DNA of 64,000 bases from Gilliamella sp. wkB7. GTDB taxonomy: Bacteria; Pseudomonadota; Gammaproteobacteria; Enterobacterales; Orbaceae. The position numbers and the translations under genes are program-made. Shown one piece after another: positions 17,110 to 27,473 of this stretch. The notes beneath the pieces are model-generated. The model was not told the DNA's origin. It was given only the letters and a program-made list of their open reading frames with translations, and did not search any database. The stretch lies in NCBI RefSeq assembly GCF_001693435.1, contig NZ_CM004509.1, positions 2,046,001 through 2,110,000 of the forward strand, in the 5' to 3' direction. The stretch's first letter is position 1. Every line of letters starts with the position of its first letter.

Positions 17110-18865
17110 ATTTATTCGCGCCGGTTATCAGTTGGCTGGTTATCAAGATCGTCGGTTAACGAAAGGATTATTTCTGGCGGCACTTGATGGTTGTTTATTG
17201 ACAGTAAATTATTACATTATTGCACAACTTATCCTATCCGTTTTCAATACAACCATTTCGTTACAGATAATCCTGCTAAGCACGGTCGGTTTATTGTCCT
17301 GCCTGTTGGGGCGAATATATTTAAGTAATTTGGCATTAAGCCACGTTTTTGGTGGTACTTATGCCATGATGGCTGAAGCTAGAATTCGAATTATTAACCA
17401 TCTACACGCTTTACCACTAGGTTGGTTTTCAGCTAAACGAACAGGTGATTTAAGTGTTCGTTTAACATCCGATCTTGAGCTAATCGAATGGTTGTGGTCG
17501 CATTTTTTGGCTGTCTTTACCAGTACAATAGTCACGATGCTATTAATATTGGCACTTCTATGTTGGATTGATATCTTTTTAGCTTTGCTGGTCATTATAA
17601 CGATTCCCTTTTCCTTTTGGGTTATGACATTAACACAGCGAGTCATTAGTCGTTATGATGAAAAAATGTTGGATACTGCCAGTGATGCACAAGCAGAGTT
17701 ATATGATTATATACAGGGCATTAACGTTATTCGCTGCTTTGGTCAGTTTGGTATAGCCTGGAAGCGTCTTTCTAATGCGTTGTTTCGACAATATCAAGCG
17801 CAACTGATGTTGGAAACTAAACCCTCTGCATTAGTCGCATTGTTTGGTTTTGTCTGTGAGTCCAGTTTTCTATTATTACTCGTATCAGGTGGATATTTGT
17901 TGTTTCAGGAACATTTAGATATTCAGCACTTTATCCTGATCAATTTTTTTTCACTGATTGTCTATCGACAGTTACAAATACTTGGCGATGGATTAATAAA
18001 ACTTCGATTTAGTTCACGAGCCATGGAACGTATCAAAAAACTACTGAGTGAAACACCGGTCACCACATATAATGATGGGAATTCCTCTGTAATCCCTGAA
18101 TCCAATGAAATTACTGTGCAACAGGTCAGTTTTACCTATCCTGAGCAATCCAGTCCGACCTTACAAAATATTAACTGCCACATTCATGGTAATGGCATAA
18201 CAGCTATTGTTGGTCCAAGTGGTTCAGGGAAAAGCACTTTGTTGCAACTGATTGGTCAAATGTGGATACCAAGCTCCGGTCAGATTCTTTGGGGTGAACA
18301 TGATACTAAGATAATTTCTAGTGAGATCTTACATCGCAATATTGCCATGGTATTTCAAGATGTGGTTTTGTTTTCTGCATCAGTATTTGACAACATTTTG
18401 ATGGGTAATCAGACTGCAACAACTGAGGAAGTGATTAAGGCTGCTAAATTAGCTCAAGCGGATAAATTTATTCAGCAGTTGCCCGATGGTTATCAAACAA
18501 TTCTTGGTGATAACGGTTACTCATTATCAGGCGGAGAACGTCAACGACTTTCAATTGCTAGGGCATTATTAAAAAAAGCCCCTATCATTTTATTGGATGA
18601 AGCGACAGCCAGTATTGATGCTTCCACTGAACTGGCAATACATAGAGTATTAGAAAACTTGTCTCAGCATTGTACTGTTGTAATTATTGCTCATCGTTTA
18701 AACACAATACAAAAAGCTCAGAAAATACTTGTTATGAACGCTGGATGTTTGGTGGAACAAGGGGAGCATGAGGGCTTGCTTCGCCAAAATGGTCTTTATG
18801 CTCAATTGTGGCAGCGTCAACAGCAATCGCTTTCATGGCAGCTTACCCCATCAAACGAGGAATGA
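17099..18865 (+). CDS. ABC half-transporter (TMD-NBD), YbtQ-like
   Basis: Second fused half-transporter, 588 residues, presumed partner of the preceding one. Six helices (about residues 20-300) precede the ATPase domain with Walker A GPSGSGKST, signature LSGGERQRLSIARA, Walker B IILLDEAT, D-loop SID and IAHRL. Start ATG 17099 follows GGAGAG within the end of the upstream gene. Together the two would form a heterodimer that moves ferric siderophore from periplasm to cytosol, as YbtPQ do. An export role cannot be excluded from sequence, since the fold is that of exporters. Confidence 0.82.
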   Translation: MIIKFIRAGYQLAGYQDRRLTKGLFLAALDGCLLTVNYYIIAQLILSVFNTTISLQIILLSTVGLLSCLLGRIYLSNLALSHVFGGTYAMMAEARIRIINHLHALPLGWFSAKRTGDLSVRLTSDLELIEWLWSHFLAVFTSTIVTMLLILALLCWIDIFLALLVIITIPFSFWVMTLTQRVISRYDEKMLDTASDAQAELYDYIQGINVIRCFGQFGIAWKRLSNALFRQYQAQLMLETKPSALVALFGFVCESSFLLLLVSGGYLLFQEHLDIQHFILINFFSLIVYRQLQILGDGLIKLRFSSRAMERIKKLLSETPVTTYNDGNSSVIPESNEITVQQVSFTYPEQSSPTLQNINCHIHGNGITAIVGPSGSGKSTLLQLIGQMWIPSSGQILWGEHDTKIISSEILHRNIAMVFQDVVLFSASVFDNILMGNQTATTEEVIKAAKLAQADKFIQQLPDGYQTILGDNGYSLSGGERQRLSIARALLKKAPIILLDEATASIDASTELAIHRVLENLSQHCTVVIIAHRLNTIQKAQKILVMNAGCLVEQGEHEGLLRQNGLYAQLWQRQQQSLSWQLTPSNEE

Positions 18866-18872
18866 TAACGCG

Positions 18873-18953
18873 ATGACTACTTCAACACAGATAAAATTAA
18901 ACGATTTTACACAATGTGATGTGATATATCAGGCGGTAAAACGGGAGCGGTAA
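18873..18953 (+). CDS. Short ORF of 26 codons after the ABC pair
   Basis: ATG 18873 lies 7 bases after the ABC stop. The frame begins MTTSTQIKLNDFTQC and ends AVKRER at a TAA. AGGAA overlaps the preceding stop at a usable distance. The product is not recognised. Its position suggests the start of a further operon gene cut off when the island's right end was rearranged. Confidence 0.3.
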   Translation: MTTSTQIKLNDFTQCDVIYQAVKRER

Positions 18954-19426
18954 AATTAATTCCCCGAACACAGACTCATTATGCTTATTTTTCGGTGACC
19001 GCTACAATAGTATGCCGGTTAAATTAAAACAGTGTATATTTTGCTGTATTACCGACTTCATACAATTTTATATTAAGTTCTCTGGGTATATACGGCTGGA
19101 TAAGAGCCAAATCCTATCTGCGTTTCTTTGCTTGAAAATCGAAATCTACGATACCACGATTTTGAACTGGTAGGAGATATTAATAAATAAAGTTTTCAGC
19201 TATCAGTGAGTTTAAATGACTTTGTTTTTGACTTTACATTACGAATAAAAGTGTCTGTCAGTTTCATCGGGTCACATCTTTTTGTTAGAATAATGACTTC
19301 ATTTTGGTCATCAAATCTTCTTGGATATCAAGGGACGACATAGGACTTGCAAGAATAGTGGCGTTTTGTAACTAATTGAATAACATGTTTTATGTATTTA
19401 GTAGGGATTTATGAACACTAAAAAAG
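18954..19426. other. Non-coding right part of the island
   Basis: About 470 bp without a gene I can support. No transposase, integrase or RNA gene was recognised. It is probably decayed DNA between the truncated operon and the right-hand repeats. Confidence 0.45.
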
Positions 19427-19429
19427 GTT

Positions 19430-19453
19430 GTCGGCGGAGAGGATTACTCGCAT
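19430..19453. repeat. Inner right repeat matching the island's left boundary
   Basis: GTCGGCGGAGAGGATTACTC followed by GCATT matches 10343-10368 (GTCGGCAAGAGAGGATTACT, then CGCATT) with one substitution and a small deletion. Unlike the tRNA-Pro gene itself, both these copies continue into ACTCGCATT. They therefore look like a matched pair of island ends. Confidence 0.6.
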
Positions 19454-19473
19454 TTCATGCTCGCTCTGCGGGT

Positions 19474-19489
19474 CGTTGCTAAAGCAACG
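19474..19489. other. Hairpin in the GC-rich repeat next to tRNA-Pro
   Basis: CGTTGC-TAAA-GCAACG is a perfect 6-bp stem inside a GC-rich stretch (19441-19520) that contrasts with its surroundings. Its function is unknown. It is part of the repeat block that ends the island. Confidence 0.4.
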
Positions 19490-19502
19490 TTGTCTCGCTG
19501 CG

Positions 19503-19610
19503 CTCGACTCGAACCTCTGGTCGGTTCTCATCCTCTCAGAATGCAGATAATAAAAAAGCCTACTCAATGAGTAAGCTTTTTTATTTAAAATTGGTCGGCG
19601 AGAGAGGATT
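19503..19610. repeat. Right flanking direct repeat (contains tRNA-Pro terminator and 3' end)
   Basis: The counterpart of 10255-10359. It runs from CTCGACTCGAACC through the terminator into the 3' end of the intact tRNA-Pro. Confidence 0.75.
19552..19582 (-). terminator. Rho-independent terminator of tRNA-Pro
   Basis: A 14-base stem, AAAAAAGCCTACTC with GAGTAAGCTTTTTT (one mismatch), around AAT. It lies 9 bases past the tRNA 3' end on the minus strand. Confidence 0.8.
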
Positions 19611-19668
19611 CGAACCTCCGACCCACTGGTCCCAAACCAGTTGCGCTACCAAGCTGCGCTACTCGCCG
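19592..19668 (-). tRNA. tRNA-Pro (anticodon UGG)
   Basis: 77 bases including an encoded CCA. The 5' end reads CGGCGAGTAGCGCAGCTTGG. The anticodon loop TTTGGGA gives UGG, and the T-arm is GGTTCGAATCC. The acceptor stem CGGCGAG pairs with CTCGCCG. The 3' end is the target duplicated at the left island boundary. Confidence 0.95.
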
Positions 19669-19728
19669 TTAGGAAGCGCATAATACTGCGCTAACTAAAA
19701 AGTGTCAATACTTACCTAAAAAAATATA

Positions 19729-20877
<1,149 letters not shown>

Positions 20878-21015
20878 TTATTTATTTACCTCTTGCGACC
20901 AAATAAACAGTTTGGCGCGAATTATTGATATAATGCGTTGTGTACTATTACATTGCGGCGGATAGTTTATCGTGCTTGACTTGAATTAACAACTTTTGAA
21001 AGGATTTTAAGAATT

Positions 21016-21699
21016 GTGAACTATATTATATTGATATTTTCATTATTATTGATATTTTTGTCGACCGCATGCCAAAATCATACAAACATTCGTACAGCTG
21101 AACGAATACCGTCTGAAGCAGTAAAAATTTTATCCGAACAAGACATACTTGCTATTAGTCAGCAAGCGTGTAATGAAATGGATCATAGGGCGACAATTCC
21201 AGCCAATAATCATGCTTTAAGTAAACGCTTAAATAAAATCGCTAAAACATTACCTAACAATATTAATAATAACGAAATAAATTATAAGGTTTATTTGAAT
21301 ACGGAACCCAATGCTTGGTCAACTGCAAATGGATGTATTCGAGTGAACAGTGGATTGATTAAATTATTAACGGATAATGAATTGCAAGCCGTATTGGCGC
21401 ATGAACAAGGACATATTGCACTTAAACATACTATAAAATCATTTCGTCAGGCTCCTTATATTGAAATTACTGATAAAGCCAATGAAATTATTATCATGGT
21501 AAAACAAGAAATTGCACAACAATATGAAGTTGAGGCAGATGAATATGCTTTGAATCTTTTATTAAAAGAAAAAATTGATCCCATAGGTTTGGTAAATATG
21601 TTATCTAAAATGCCCATTCATGCATCAGAATATCCGACATCTCATCCATCAAATTTGCATCGCAAGAATAATATTTTAGATAAATTAAAGAATAAATAG
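21016..21699 (+). CDS. M48-family metallopeptidase lipoprotein (copy 1)
   Basis: Zinc metallopeptidase of 227 residues with a lipoprotein-type signal (cysteine at residue 19 in LSTAC). The zinc motif HEQGH (in LAHEQGHIALKHT) and the third-ligand segment EVEADEYAL are intact. It resembles the LoiP/YggG branch of small M48 proteases that act on envelope proteins. It starts with GTG, with AGGA somewhat far upstream. It shares order and motifs with the gene at 23019, so the two look like a duplicated pair around queA. It is transcribed opposite to both queA and tgt. Confidence 0.82.
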   Translation: MNYIILIFSLLLIFLSTACQNHTNIRTAERIPSEAVKILSEQDILAISQQACNEMDHRATIPANNHALSKRLNKIAKTLPNNINNNEINYKVYLNTEPNAWSTANGCIRVNSGLIKLLTDNELQAVLAHEQGHIALKHTIKSFRQAPYIEITDKANEIIIMVKQEIAQQYEVEADEYALNLLLKEKIDPIGLVNMLSKMPIHASEYPTSHPSNLHRKNNILDKLKNK

Positions 21700-21788
21700 G
21701 TAATAAAAATGGTTAAATGGAAAAGTTACCAACCAAATTTGCCATATCAGCTTGATTAAGCAACTTTCCATTAAATGTTGATAAAATT

Positions 21789-22832
21789 TTAGCGTGATTC
21801 ATTCGATTGTTTAGTGATAAACATTGCATCACCATAACTAAAAAATCGATATTGTTGCTTAACCGCTTCTTGATAAGCATTCATTGTATTTTCATATCCT
21901 GCAAATGCTGATACAAGCATAATTAATGTTGATTCGGGTAGATGAAAATTTGTGATTAGTGAATCAATGACATTAAAGTGGTAGCCTGGGTAAATAAATA
22001 TCTGTGTATCAGCAAAAAAAGGAGCAATTTCCCCAGTTTTTTGTGCTGCGCTTTCAAGAGCTCTAACCGAGGTAGTTCCCACAGCGATGACTTTATTACC
22101 TCTGGCTTTGCAGGCTAATACCGCTTTAACAACTTCTTCCGGAACCTCCGCATACTCTGCGTGCATAACATGCGTTTCGATATTCTCAACTCTTACCGGT
22201 TGAAATGTCCCTGCACCAACATGTAAAGTGACAAAAGCCATTTCAACGCCTTTTTGTTTCAATTTTTCTAATAAGCTTTCATCAAAATGAAGTCCAGCTG
22301 TAGGGGCTGCAACCGCTCCAGGTACTTTATTGTATACGGTTTGATAAACTTCACGATCTTGGTCATCATCAGGTCTGTCAATATAAGGTGGTAAAGGTAT
22401 ATGACCAATTTTATTTAAAATAGTAAGTACATCGTCCGGAAATTGTAATTCAAAGAGGCTATCATGACGAGCTACCATAGTTACAATAACCGATGAGTCT
22501 TCTCCTAATATTAATTCTGCTCCTTCTTTAGGCGATTTTGACGCTTTTACATGTGCAAGTGCACGATTCCCATCTAATAATCGTTCAATAAGTATTTCAA
22601 TTTTACCACCAGATGATTTTTTTCCATAAACGCGAGCAGGTATAACTCTAGTGTTATTAAAAATAAGCAAATCGCCTGGATTAATTTTGTCGACAATATC
22701 AGTAAAAAAAACATGGTTAATGTTACCTGTGTTTCCATCAAGCGATAAAAGTCGGCATGCACTTCTCGTTTTTGCTGGATATTTGGCAATGAGTTCTTTA
22801 GGAAGTGTAAAATCGAAATCAGATAATTGCAT
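21789..22832 (-). CDS. queA: S-adenosylmethionine:tRNA ribosyltransferase-isomerase
   Basis: Converts preQ1 in tRNA to epoxyqueuosine using the ribosyl part of SAM. It is 347 residues, as expected for the family. Characteristic stretches are [65 protein letters not shown] and [20 protein letters not shown]. The frame can be read from 22904, but homologous proteins begin at MQLSDFDF, and AAGG precedes the ATG at 22832. It works with tgt in queuosine formation. Confidence 0.94.
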   Translation of the reverse strand: MQLSDFDFTLPKELIAKYPAKTRSACRLLSLDGNTGNINHVFFTDIVDKINPGDLLIFNNTRVIPARVYGKKSSGGKIEILIERLLDGNRALAHVKASKSPKEGAELILGEDSSVIVTMVARHDSLFELQFPDDVLTILNKIGHIPLPPYIDRPDDDQDREVYQTVYNKVPGAVAAPTAGLHFDESLLEKLKQKGVEMAFVTLHVGAGTFQPVRVENIETHVMHAEYAEVPEEVVKAVLACKARGNKVIAVGTTSVRALESAAQKTGEIAPFFADTQIFIYPGYHFNVIDSLITNFHLPESTLIMLVSAFAGYENTMNAYQEAVKQQYRFFSYGDAMFITKQSNESR

Positions 22833-23018
22833 AAGTTTGTACCTTAAAAAATGGGTGATTAGTCTAAATCTCATATACTGAGTAATCAAGTAATTATTTT
22901 TCAAGTGTTAAAACAAGCAATTATTTATTGATTATTATTAAAGTTAGTTTAAAATTCCTGCGTCTAACTTAACTTAGTTTAGATGGATATAAATAATTAT
23001 TTAAATAAGGAAAATATT

Positions 23019-23774
23019 ATGAAAAAACATCAAAAAACATTATTAGTTGCATTACCTTTAGTTGCAGCTATGTCTCTAACTGGTTGTAATATGAATCCAG
23101 ATGATTTAGCTAACCTAGGAATGAAAGGTCTTAAAGCTGCAGCATTAAGTGACGATGAAGTTAAACAATTAAGTAAAGATGCTTGTGCACAAATGGACGC
23201 TCAGTCAAAAGTTGCTTCTGCAAATAACGCTTATACTAAAAGATTAAAGAAAATCGTTAAAGGTTTAGGTAACAAAATTGATGGCACACCAGTTAATTAT
23301 AAAGTATATATCACTAAAGATGTTAATGCTTGGGCAATGGCGAATGGTTGTGTACGTGTCTATAGTGGTTTAATGGACTTGATGACAGATAATGAAATTC
23401 AAGGTGTTTTAGGTCATGAGTTAGGTCATGTTGCTTTAGGTCATAGTAAAAAAGCAATGCAAATTGCTTATGCAACCGAAATTGCTCAAGATGCTGCCGC
23501 TGCGTCTGGTAATGCAGCAATCGCTTCAATATCTAAATCTAAGTTAGGTGCTTTAGCATCAGCAGTTGTTAATTCTCAATTCTCACAAAAACAAGAACAA
23601 GAAGCTGATAATTATTCATTTGATTTCTTAGTTAAGAAAAAAATTAATCCAGCAGGACTTGCTACTGCATTTGATAAATTAGGTGGTGGAGATTCTTCAA
23701 TATTGAGTAGTCACCCATCTTCTAAATCACGAGCAGCAAATATCCGCAAAAAACTTGCAGAAATAAAAAAATAA
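23019..23774 (+). CDS. M48-family metallopeptidase lipoprotein (copy 2)
   Basis: Lipoprotein peptidase of 251 residues. A signal peptide with lipobox LTGC (Cys23) is followed by an M48 domain with HELGH (LGHELGHVALGHS) and the third-ligand region QEQEADNYS. It ends in SHPSSKSRAANI, as in E. coli LoiP. It probably degrades envelope proteins at the outer membrane. The in-frame ATG at 22983 lacks a ribosome site, while AAGGAAA precedes 23019. It is homologous to the gene at 21016 but has a longer segment between the zinc motifs. Confidence 0.87.
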   Translation: MKKHQKTLLVALPLVAAMSLTGCNMNPDDLANLGMKGLKAAALSDDEVKQLSKDACAQMDAQSKVASANNAYTKRLKKIVKGLGNKIDGTPVNYKVYITKDVNAWAMANGCVRVYSGLMDLMTDNEIQGVLGHELGHVALGHSKKAMQIAYATEIAQDAAAASGNAAIASISKSKLGALASAVVNSQFSQKQEQEADNYSFDFLVKKKINPAGLATAFDKLGGGDSSILSSHPSSKSRAANIRKKLAEIKK

Positions 23775-23791
23775 AAACGACCTAATATTAT

Positions 23792-23817
23792 AAAAGCGCC
23801 ATTCATGGCGTTTTTTT
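23792..23817 (+). terminator. Terminator after the second M48 gene
   Basis: A CGCCA-TTCA-TGGCG stem, extended by flanking A and T runs, sits 20 bases past the stop. Confidence 0.8.
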
Positions 23818-24110
23818 ATATAACTTTTATGCAATTACAATTCTAAATTAGTACAAAATTATTGTCAGTAAACTTATTTCTTTTCTTATACCCATTAAGT
23901 AATGTATGGTTCTTTTCGTAATTCAGTATACTCAAGATAAGTATGGCGAAAGTAATATGGTGGAAATAATTAGTCTTACTCAATGACAACAAAATAAATT
24001 TTATTTATAAAAATCTACTAACAGTATTAGGACTTAATATTGAAGAAGTGGAAAACACTTTGTAAGTTTGATGTGGTTCATAACTGAATTTAAAATATTT
24101 CTGTCATTAA
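23818..24110. other. Intergenic region with a possible decayed frame
   Basis: About 290 bp with no intact gene. A short open frame ending at 24065 (it finishes LLTVLGLNIEEVENTL) looks like the tail of a lost protein, but there is no start and nothing recognisable upstream. Confidence 0.3.
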
Positions 24111-24128
24111 CCCCAGTAAGGACTGGGG
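24111..24128 (-). terminator. Hairpin at the end of alaA
   Basis: A CCCCAGT-AAGG-ACTGGGG perfect 7-bp stem lies 12 bases past the alaA stop on the minus strand. The T tract is weak. Confidence 0.6.
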
Positions 24129-24140
24129 TTATTTTGTATT

Positions 24141-25355
24141 TTACTGTTTATAGGAAGATAGAAATTTAGCAAATCTTTCAATCGCATCTTCAAGTTCACC
24201 TGTATGAGGTAAGGCGACAATCCTAACATGATCGGGTTGATGCCAGTTAAATCCAGTTCCTTGTACCAATAATACTTTTTGTTGTAACAAAAAGTCTAAA
24301 ACTAATTTTTGGTCGTTATGAATATTAAATTTTTTCTGATCAAGTTTTGGGAATAAATATAAAGCACCTTGTGGTTTAGTGCATGATACGCCAGGAATAT
24401 CATTGAGTAATTGCCATGCCAGCATACATTGATCATAGAGTCGCCCGCCAGGTACAATAAACTCATTAATACTTTGATACCCCCCCAAAGCCGCTTGAAT
24501 GGCATGTTGCAGTGGCACATTTGCACATAAACGCATTGAAGCTAGCATGTTTAAACCTTCAACATAACCTTTTACGTGCTGTTTTGGTCCACAAAGTGCC
24601 ATCCATCCTTGTCTAAATCCTGCTGCTCGATACGTTTTTGATAAACCGCTCATGGTTATGACAAAAAGATCGGGTGCTAGAGCTGCGATTGAATGATGAA
24701 CAGCATCATCAAATAAAATTTTATCATAAATTTCATCAGCAAAAATAATCAAATTATTCTGTCGAGCAATTTCGGCAATCTCAAGTAATACCTCTTTACT
24801 GTAAACTGCACCTGTTGGATTGTTAGGATTAATAATCACAATTCCTTTTGTTTTGGAAGTGATTTTGCGCTTAATATCTTCTAAATCTGGTGACCAATCA
24901 GCCTCTTCATCACATAAATAGTGAACCGCATTACCTCCAGATAGACTAATTGCGGCTGTCCATAATGGATAATCAGGCATCGGAACCAAAACTTCATCTC
25001 CACTATTAAGTAGTGCTTGCATTGATTGAACGATTAATTCTGAAACACCATTTCCGATATAGATATCTTCCACATCTAAATTAGTAATTCCTCTGGATTG
25101 ATAATATTGCATAACCGCTTTACGGGCAGAGTAGAGACCTTTTGAATCACAATATCCTTGCGAAGTAGGTAGATTGCGAATGACATCCACTAATAATTCA
25201 TCAGGAGCAGTAAAACCAAACGGGGCGGGATTTCCAATATTGAGTTTGAGGATAGTTTGACCTTCTTCTTCAAGACGTTTTGCATGTTCAAGAATTGGTC
25301 CACGTATATCGTAACAAACATGATCCAATTTATTGGATTTTTGGAAATTTACCAT
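24141..25355 (-). CDS. alaA: Alanine aminotransferase AlaA
   Basis: PLP-dependent class I aminotransferase of 404 residues (E. coli AlaA 405). It interconverts glutamate plus pyruvate and alanine plus 2-oxoglutarate. It shows LNIGNPAPFGF, the PMPDYPLW segment, NPNNPTGAVYS, the PLP aspartate/tyrosine in FADEIYDKI, the Schiff-base lysine in SGLSKTYRAAGFRQGW, and the carboxylate arginine near VRIVALPH. Start ATG follows GGG. It is a single gene bounded by a hairpin. Confidence 0.93.
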   Translation of the reverse strand: MVNFQKSNKLDHVCYDIRGPILEHAKRLEEEGQTILKLNIGNPAPFGFTAPDELLVDVIRNLPTSQGYCDSKGLYSARKAVMQYYQSRGITNLDVEDIYIGNGVSELIVQSMQALLNSGDEVLVPMPDYPLWTAAISLSGGNAVHYLCDEEADWSPDLEDIKRKITSKTKGIVIINPNNPTGAVYSKEVLLEIAEIARQNNLIIFADEIYDKILFDDAVHHSIAALAPDLFVITMSGLSKTYRAAGFRQGWMALCGPKQHVKGYVEGLNMLASMRLCANVPLQHAIQAALGGYQSINEFIVPGGRLYDQCMLAWQLLNDIPGVSCTKPQGALYLFPKLDQKKFNIHNDQKLVLDFLLQQKVLLVQGTGFNWHQPDHVRIVALPHTGELEDAIERFAKFLSSYKQ

Positions 25356-25500
25356 GATTCTACCCTTTCTATTTATTGTGATAGTTTTTATTTTTTAATT
25401 AAAAAAACAATCTACTCCTATTTAGATAATTTTTGAAGATGTTATTATAATTAGCCTAAGAAATATCTTTTGATTGTGTGAAATTTGTGCGGAGTGTGTT

Positions 25501-25770
25501 ATGAAAACTATTTTAACGGTAATTGGAAAAGATCAAACGGGGATTATTGCAGGTATCAGTCAGAAATTATATGAGTTAAATATTAATATTTTAGATGTAA
25601 GTCAAACCATTATGGGTGAATATTTCACCATGATTATGTTATTAGATTTATCTAAAATTAATATGTCATTTGATGATGTTAAGACTGCATTGACTGAGAC
25701 TGGTGACAAACTAAAAGTAAAAGTGAATATTCAACGGGAAGAAATTTTTGATGCGATGCATCGTTTATAA
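25501..25770 (+). CDS. ACT-domain protein, UPF0237 family
   Basis: Small ACT-domain protein of 89 residues, a regulatory fold that usually binds amino acids. The N-terminus ILTVIGKDQTGIIAGISQKLYELNINILDVSQTI is the classic ACT opening. A longer frame starts at 25474, but GGAG lies 6 bases before the ATG at 25501. It is followed after 37 bp by the UPF0210 gene. This pairing recurs in other bacteria and suggests a shared, still unassigned role. Confidence 0.85.
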   Translation: MKTILTVIGKDQTGIIAGISQKLYELNINILDVSQTIMGEYFTMIMLLDLSKINMSFDDVKTALTETGDKLKVKVNIQREEIFDAMHRL

Positions 25771-25807
25771 TCTAAATTTTGTACTTTATTATTAAAGGAT
25801 AATACTT

Positions 25808-27163
25808 ATGGAAACTAAACAAATCCTCGAAACGATTAAAATGATTGAGGAAGAAAAACTTGATATCCGCACAATTACCATGGGTATTTCTCTTCTGGAT
25901 TGTATAGACAGTGATGGTGAAAAAGCTCGTCAAAAAATCTATGAAAAAATTACGCGATTAGCGAAAGATCTTGTCAAAGTTGGGAATGAGATTACCTCAG
26001 AATTTGGCATTCCAATTATTAATAAACGTATTTCAGTTACGCCTATCTCGCTGATTGCTGGTGCGAGTGACGATAAAGATTACGTTGAGTTCGCTAAAAC
26101 GCTTGATGCCGCAGCTAAAGCAGTGGGTGTTAACTTTATTGGTGGTTTTTCAGCATTAGTACAAAAAGGATGCCATAAAGGCGATGAAATTTTAATTAAA
26201 TCAATTCCTCAAGCATTAGCACAAACAGAAAGAGTCTGCTCATCGGTTAATGTTGGCTCCACGCAAACGGGCATCAACATGGATGCTGTAAAACTAATGG
26301 GGCAGATCATTAAAGAAGCCGCGGCATTAACGGCAGATAATAGCAGTATGGCATGCGCCAAATTAGTGGTGTTTGCTAATGCAGTTGAAGATAATCCTTT
26401 TATGGCTGGGGCATTTCACGGTGTCGGTGAGGCGGATTGTGTTATTAATGTGGGGGTCAGCGGTCCTGGCGTTGTAAAACGAGCGCTTGAAAAAGTGAAA
26501 GGTGAATCGTTTGATGTTGTTGCTGAAACAATCAAAAAAACCGCATTCAAAATTACTCGAATGGGGCAGCTTGTTGGTAAAGAAGCATCAGAGCGTTTAG
26601 GGGTGAAATTCGGTATTGTTGATCTATCCTTAGCACCAACTCCAGCTATTGGTGATTCTGTTGCACACATTTTAGAGGAAATGGGTTTAGAAGCCGTTGG
26701 CACTCATGGAACAACGGCAGCACTGGCAATGCTAAATGATGCCGTTAAAAAAGGCGGTGTAATGGCTTGTGGACATGTGGGCGGCTTAAGCGGTGCCTTT
26801 ATTCCTGTATCAGAAGATGCGGGGATGATTGATGCAGTAAATAATGGTGCATTAAATTTGGAAAAACTTGAAGCAATGACCTGTGTTTGCTCAGTAGGGC
26901 TTGATATGATTGCCATTCCGGGCGATACCCCAGCAGAAACTATTTCGGCAATTATTGCTGATGAAGCTGCAATTGGTGTCATTAATCACAAAACTACTGC
27001 GGTGCGAATTATTCCAGCTGTTGGTTTAAAAGTAGGGGATAATATTGAATTCGGTGGGTTACTTGGACATGCGCCAGTGATGTCAGTAAATAAATTTTCC
27101 TCTTGTGATTTTATCAATCGTGGTGGACGAATTCCGGCTCCAATTCATTCATTCAAAAACTAA
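25808..27163 (+). CDS. PFL-family protein UPF0210 (DUF711)
   Basis: Cytosolic protein of 451 residues of the UPF0210 family, related in fold to the glycyl-radical/PFL-like barrel but without known activity. Family stretches are [47 protein letters not shown] and [19 protein letters not shown]. Several cysteines are present, but no glycyl-radical motif is visible near the C terminus. It is probably co-transcribed with the ACT-domain gene before it. Codon use is a little richer in GC than in the next operon. Confidence 0.85.
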   Translation: METKQILETIKMIEEEKLDIRTITMGISLLDCIDSDGEKARQKIYEKITRLAKDLVKVGNEITSEFGIPIINKRISVTPISLIAGASDDKDYVEFAKTLDAAAKAVGVNFIGGFSALVQKGCHKGDEILIKSIPQALAQTERVCSSVNVGSTQTGINMDAVKLMGQIIKEAAALTADNSSMACAKLVVFANAVEDNPFMAGAFHGVGEADCVINVGVSGPGVVKRALEKVKGESFDVVAETIKKTAFKITRMGQLVGKEASERLGVKFGIVDLSLAPTPAIGDSVAHILEEMGLEAVGTHGTTAALAMLNDAVKKGGVMACGHVGGLSGAFIPVSEDAGMIDAVNNGALNLEKLEAMTCVCSVGLDMIAIPGDTPAETISAIIADEAAIGVINHKTTAVRIIPAVGLKVGDNIEFGGLLGHAPVMSVNKFSSCDFINRGGRIPAPIHSFKN

Positions 27164-27196
27164 TCAATTAATAATAAATTGGTTATCTTCCATATT

Positions 27197-27217
27197 CCGT
27201 CTGTGGAAAGCAGACGG
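27197..27217 (+). terminator. Hairpin after the UPF0210 gene
   Basis: CCGTCTG and CAGACGG form a 7-bp stem with a 7-base loop 34 bases past the stop. The following DNA is T-rich but not a clean T run. Confidence 0.55.
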
Positions 27218-27303
27218 ATATCAATCTATTTATCTTCTATTTTTCCTCAAAAATATATTTATAAAACTCTGCTCAGTAAAATTGTGATTACTGGTGTTAT
27301 AAC

Positions 27304-27322
27304 GCTCCCTATGATGAGCAAT
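27304..27322 (+). promoter_or_regulatory. Operator shared by the PTS and dhaKL promoters (site 1)
   Basis: GCTCCCTATGATGAGCAAT occurs here, 151 bp before the PTS IIA start, and exactly again upstream of dhaK on the opposite strand. Both are in the same orientation relative to their genes. The nearby PRD-domain activator is the likely binder. Confidence 0.6.
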
Positions 27323-27473
27323 ACCATGGCGACTATTTGGTATCAAATCCATTAGTTTCTTTTATTTTTATTTCCTAAAATCAATCACATCTAAACAATG
27401 CTAATTTAATTCTAGCAGTAGCAAATGACTAATATTTTAAAAATTTGCTGATCACATAATGATGGAGGATGAA

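Noticed and set aside
23988..24065. Remnant of a helix-turn-helix regulator tail.
   Set aside because: Only about 25 codons are open, there is no start, and the resemblance is too weak to claim a family.
27304..27322. A terminator for the UPF0210 gene.
   Set aside because: No stable stem with a T run forms here. The hairpin at 27197-27217 is the likelier terminator and this element matches the dhaK site.
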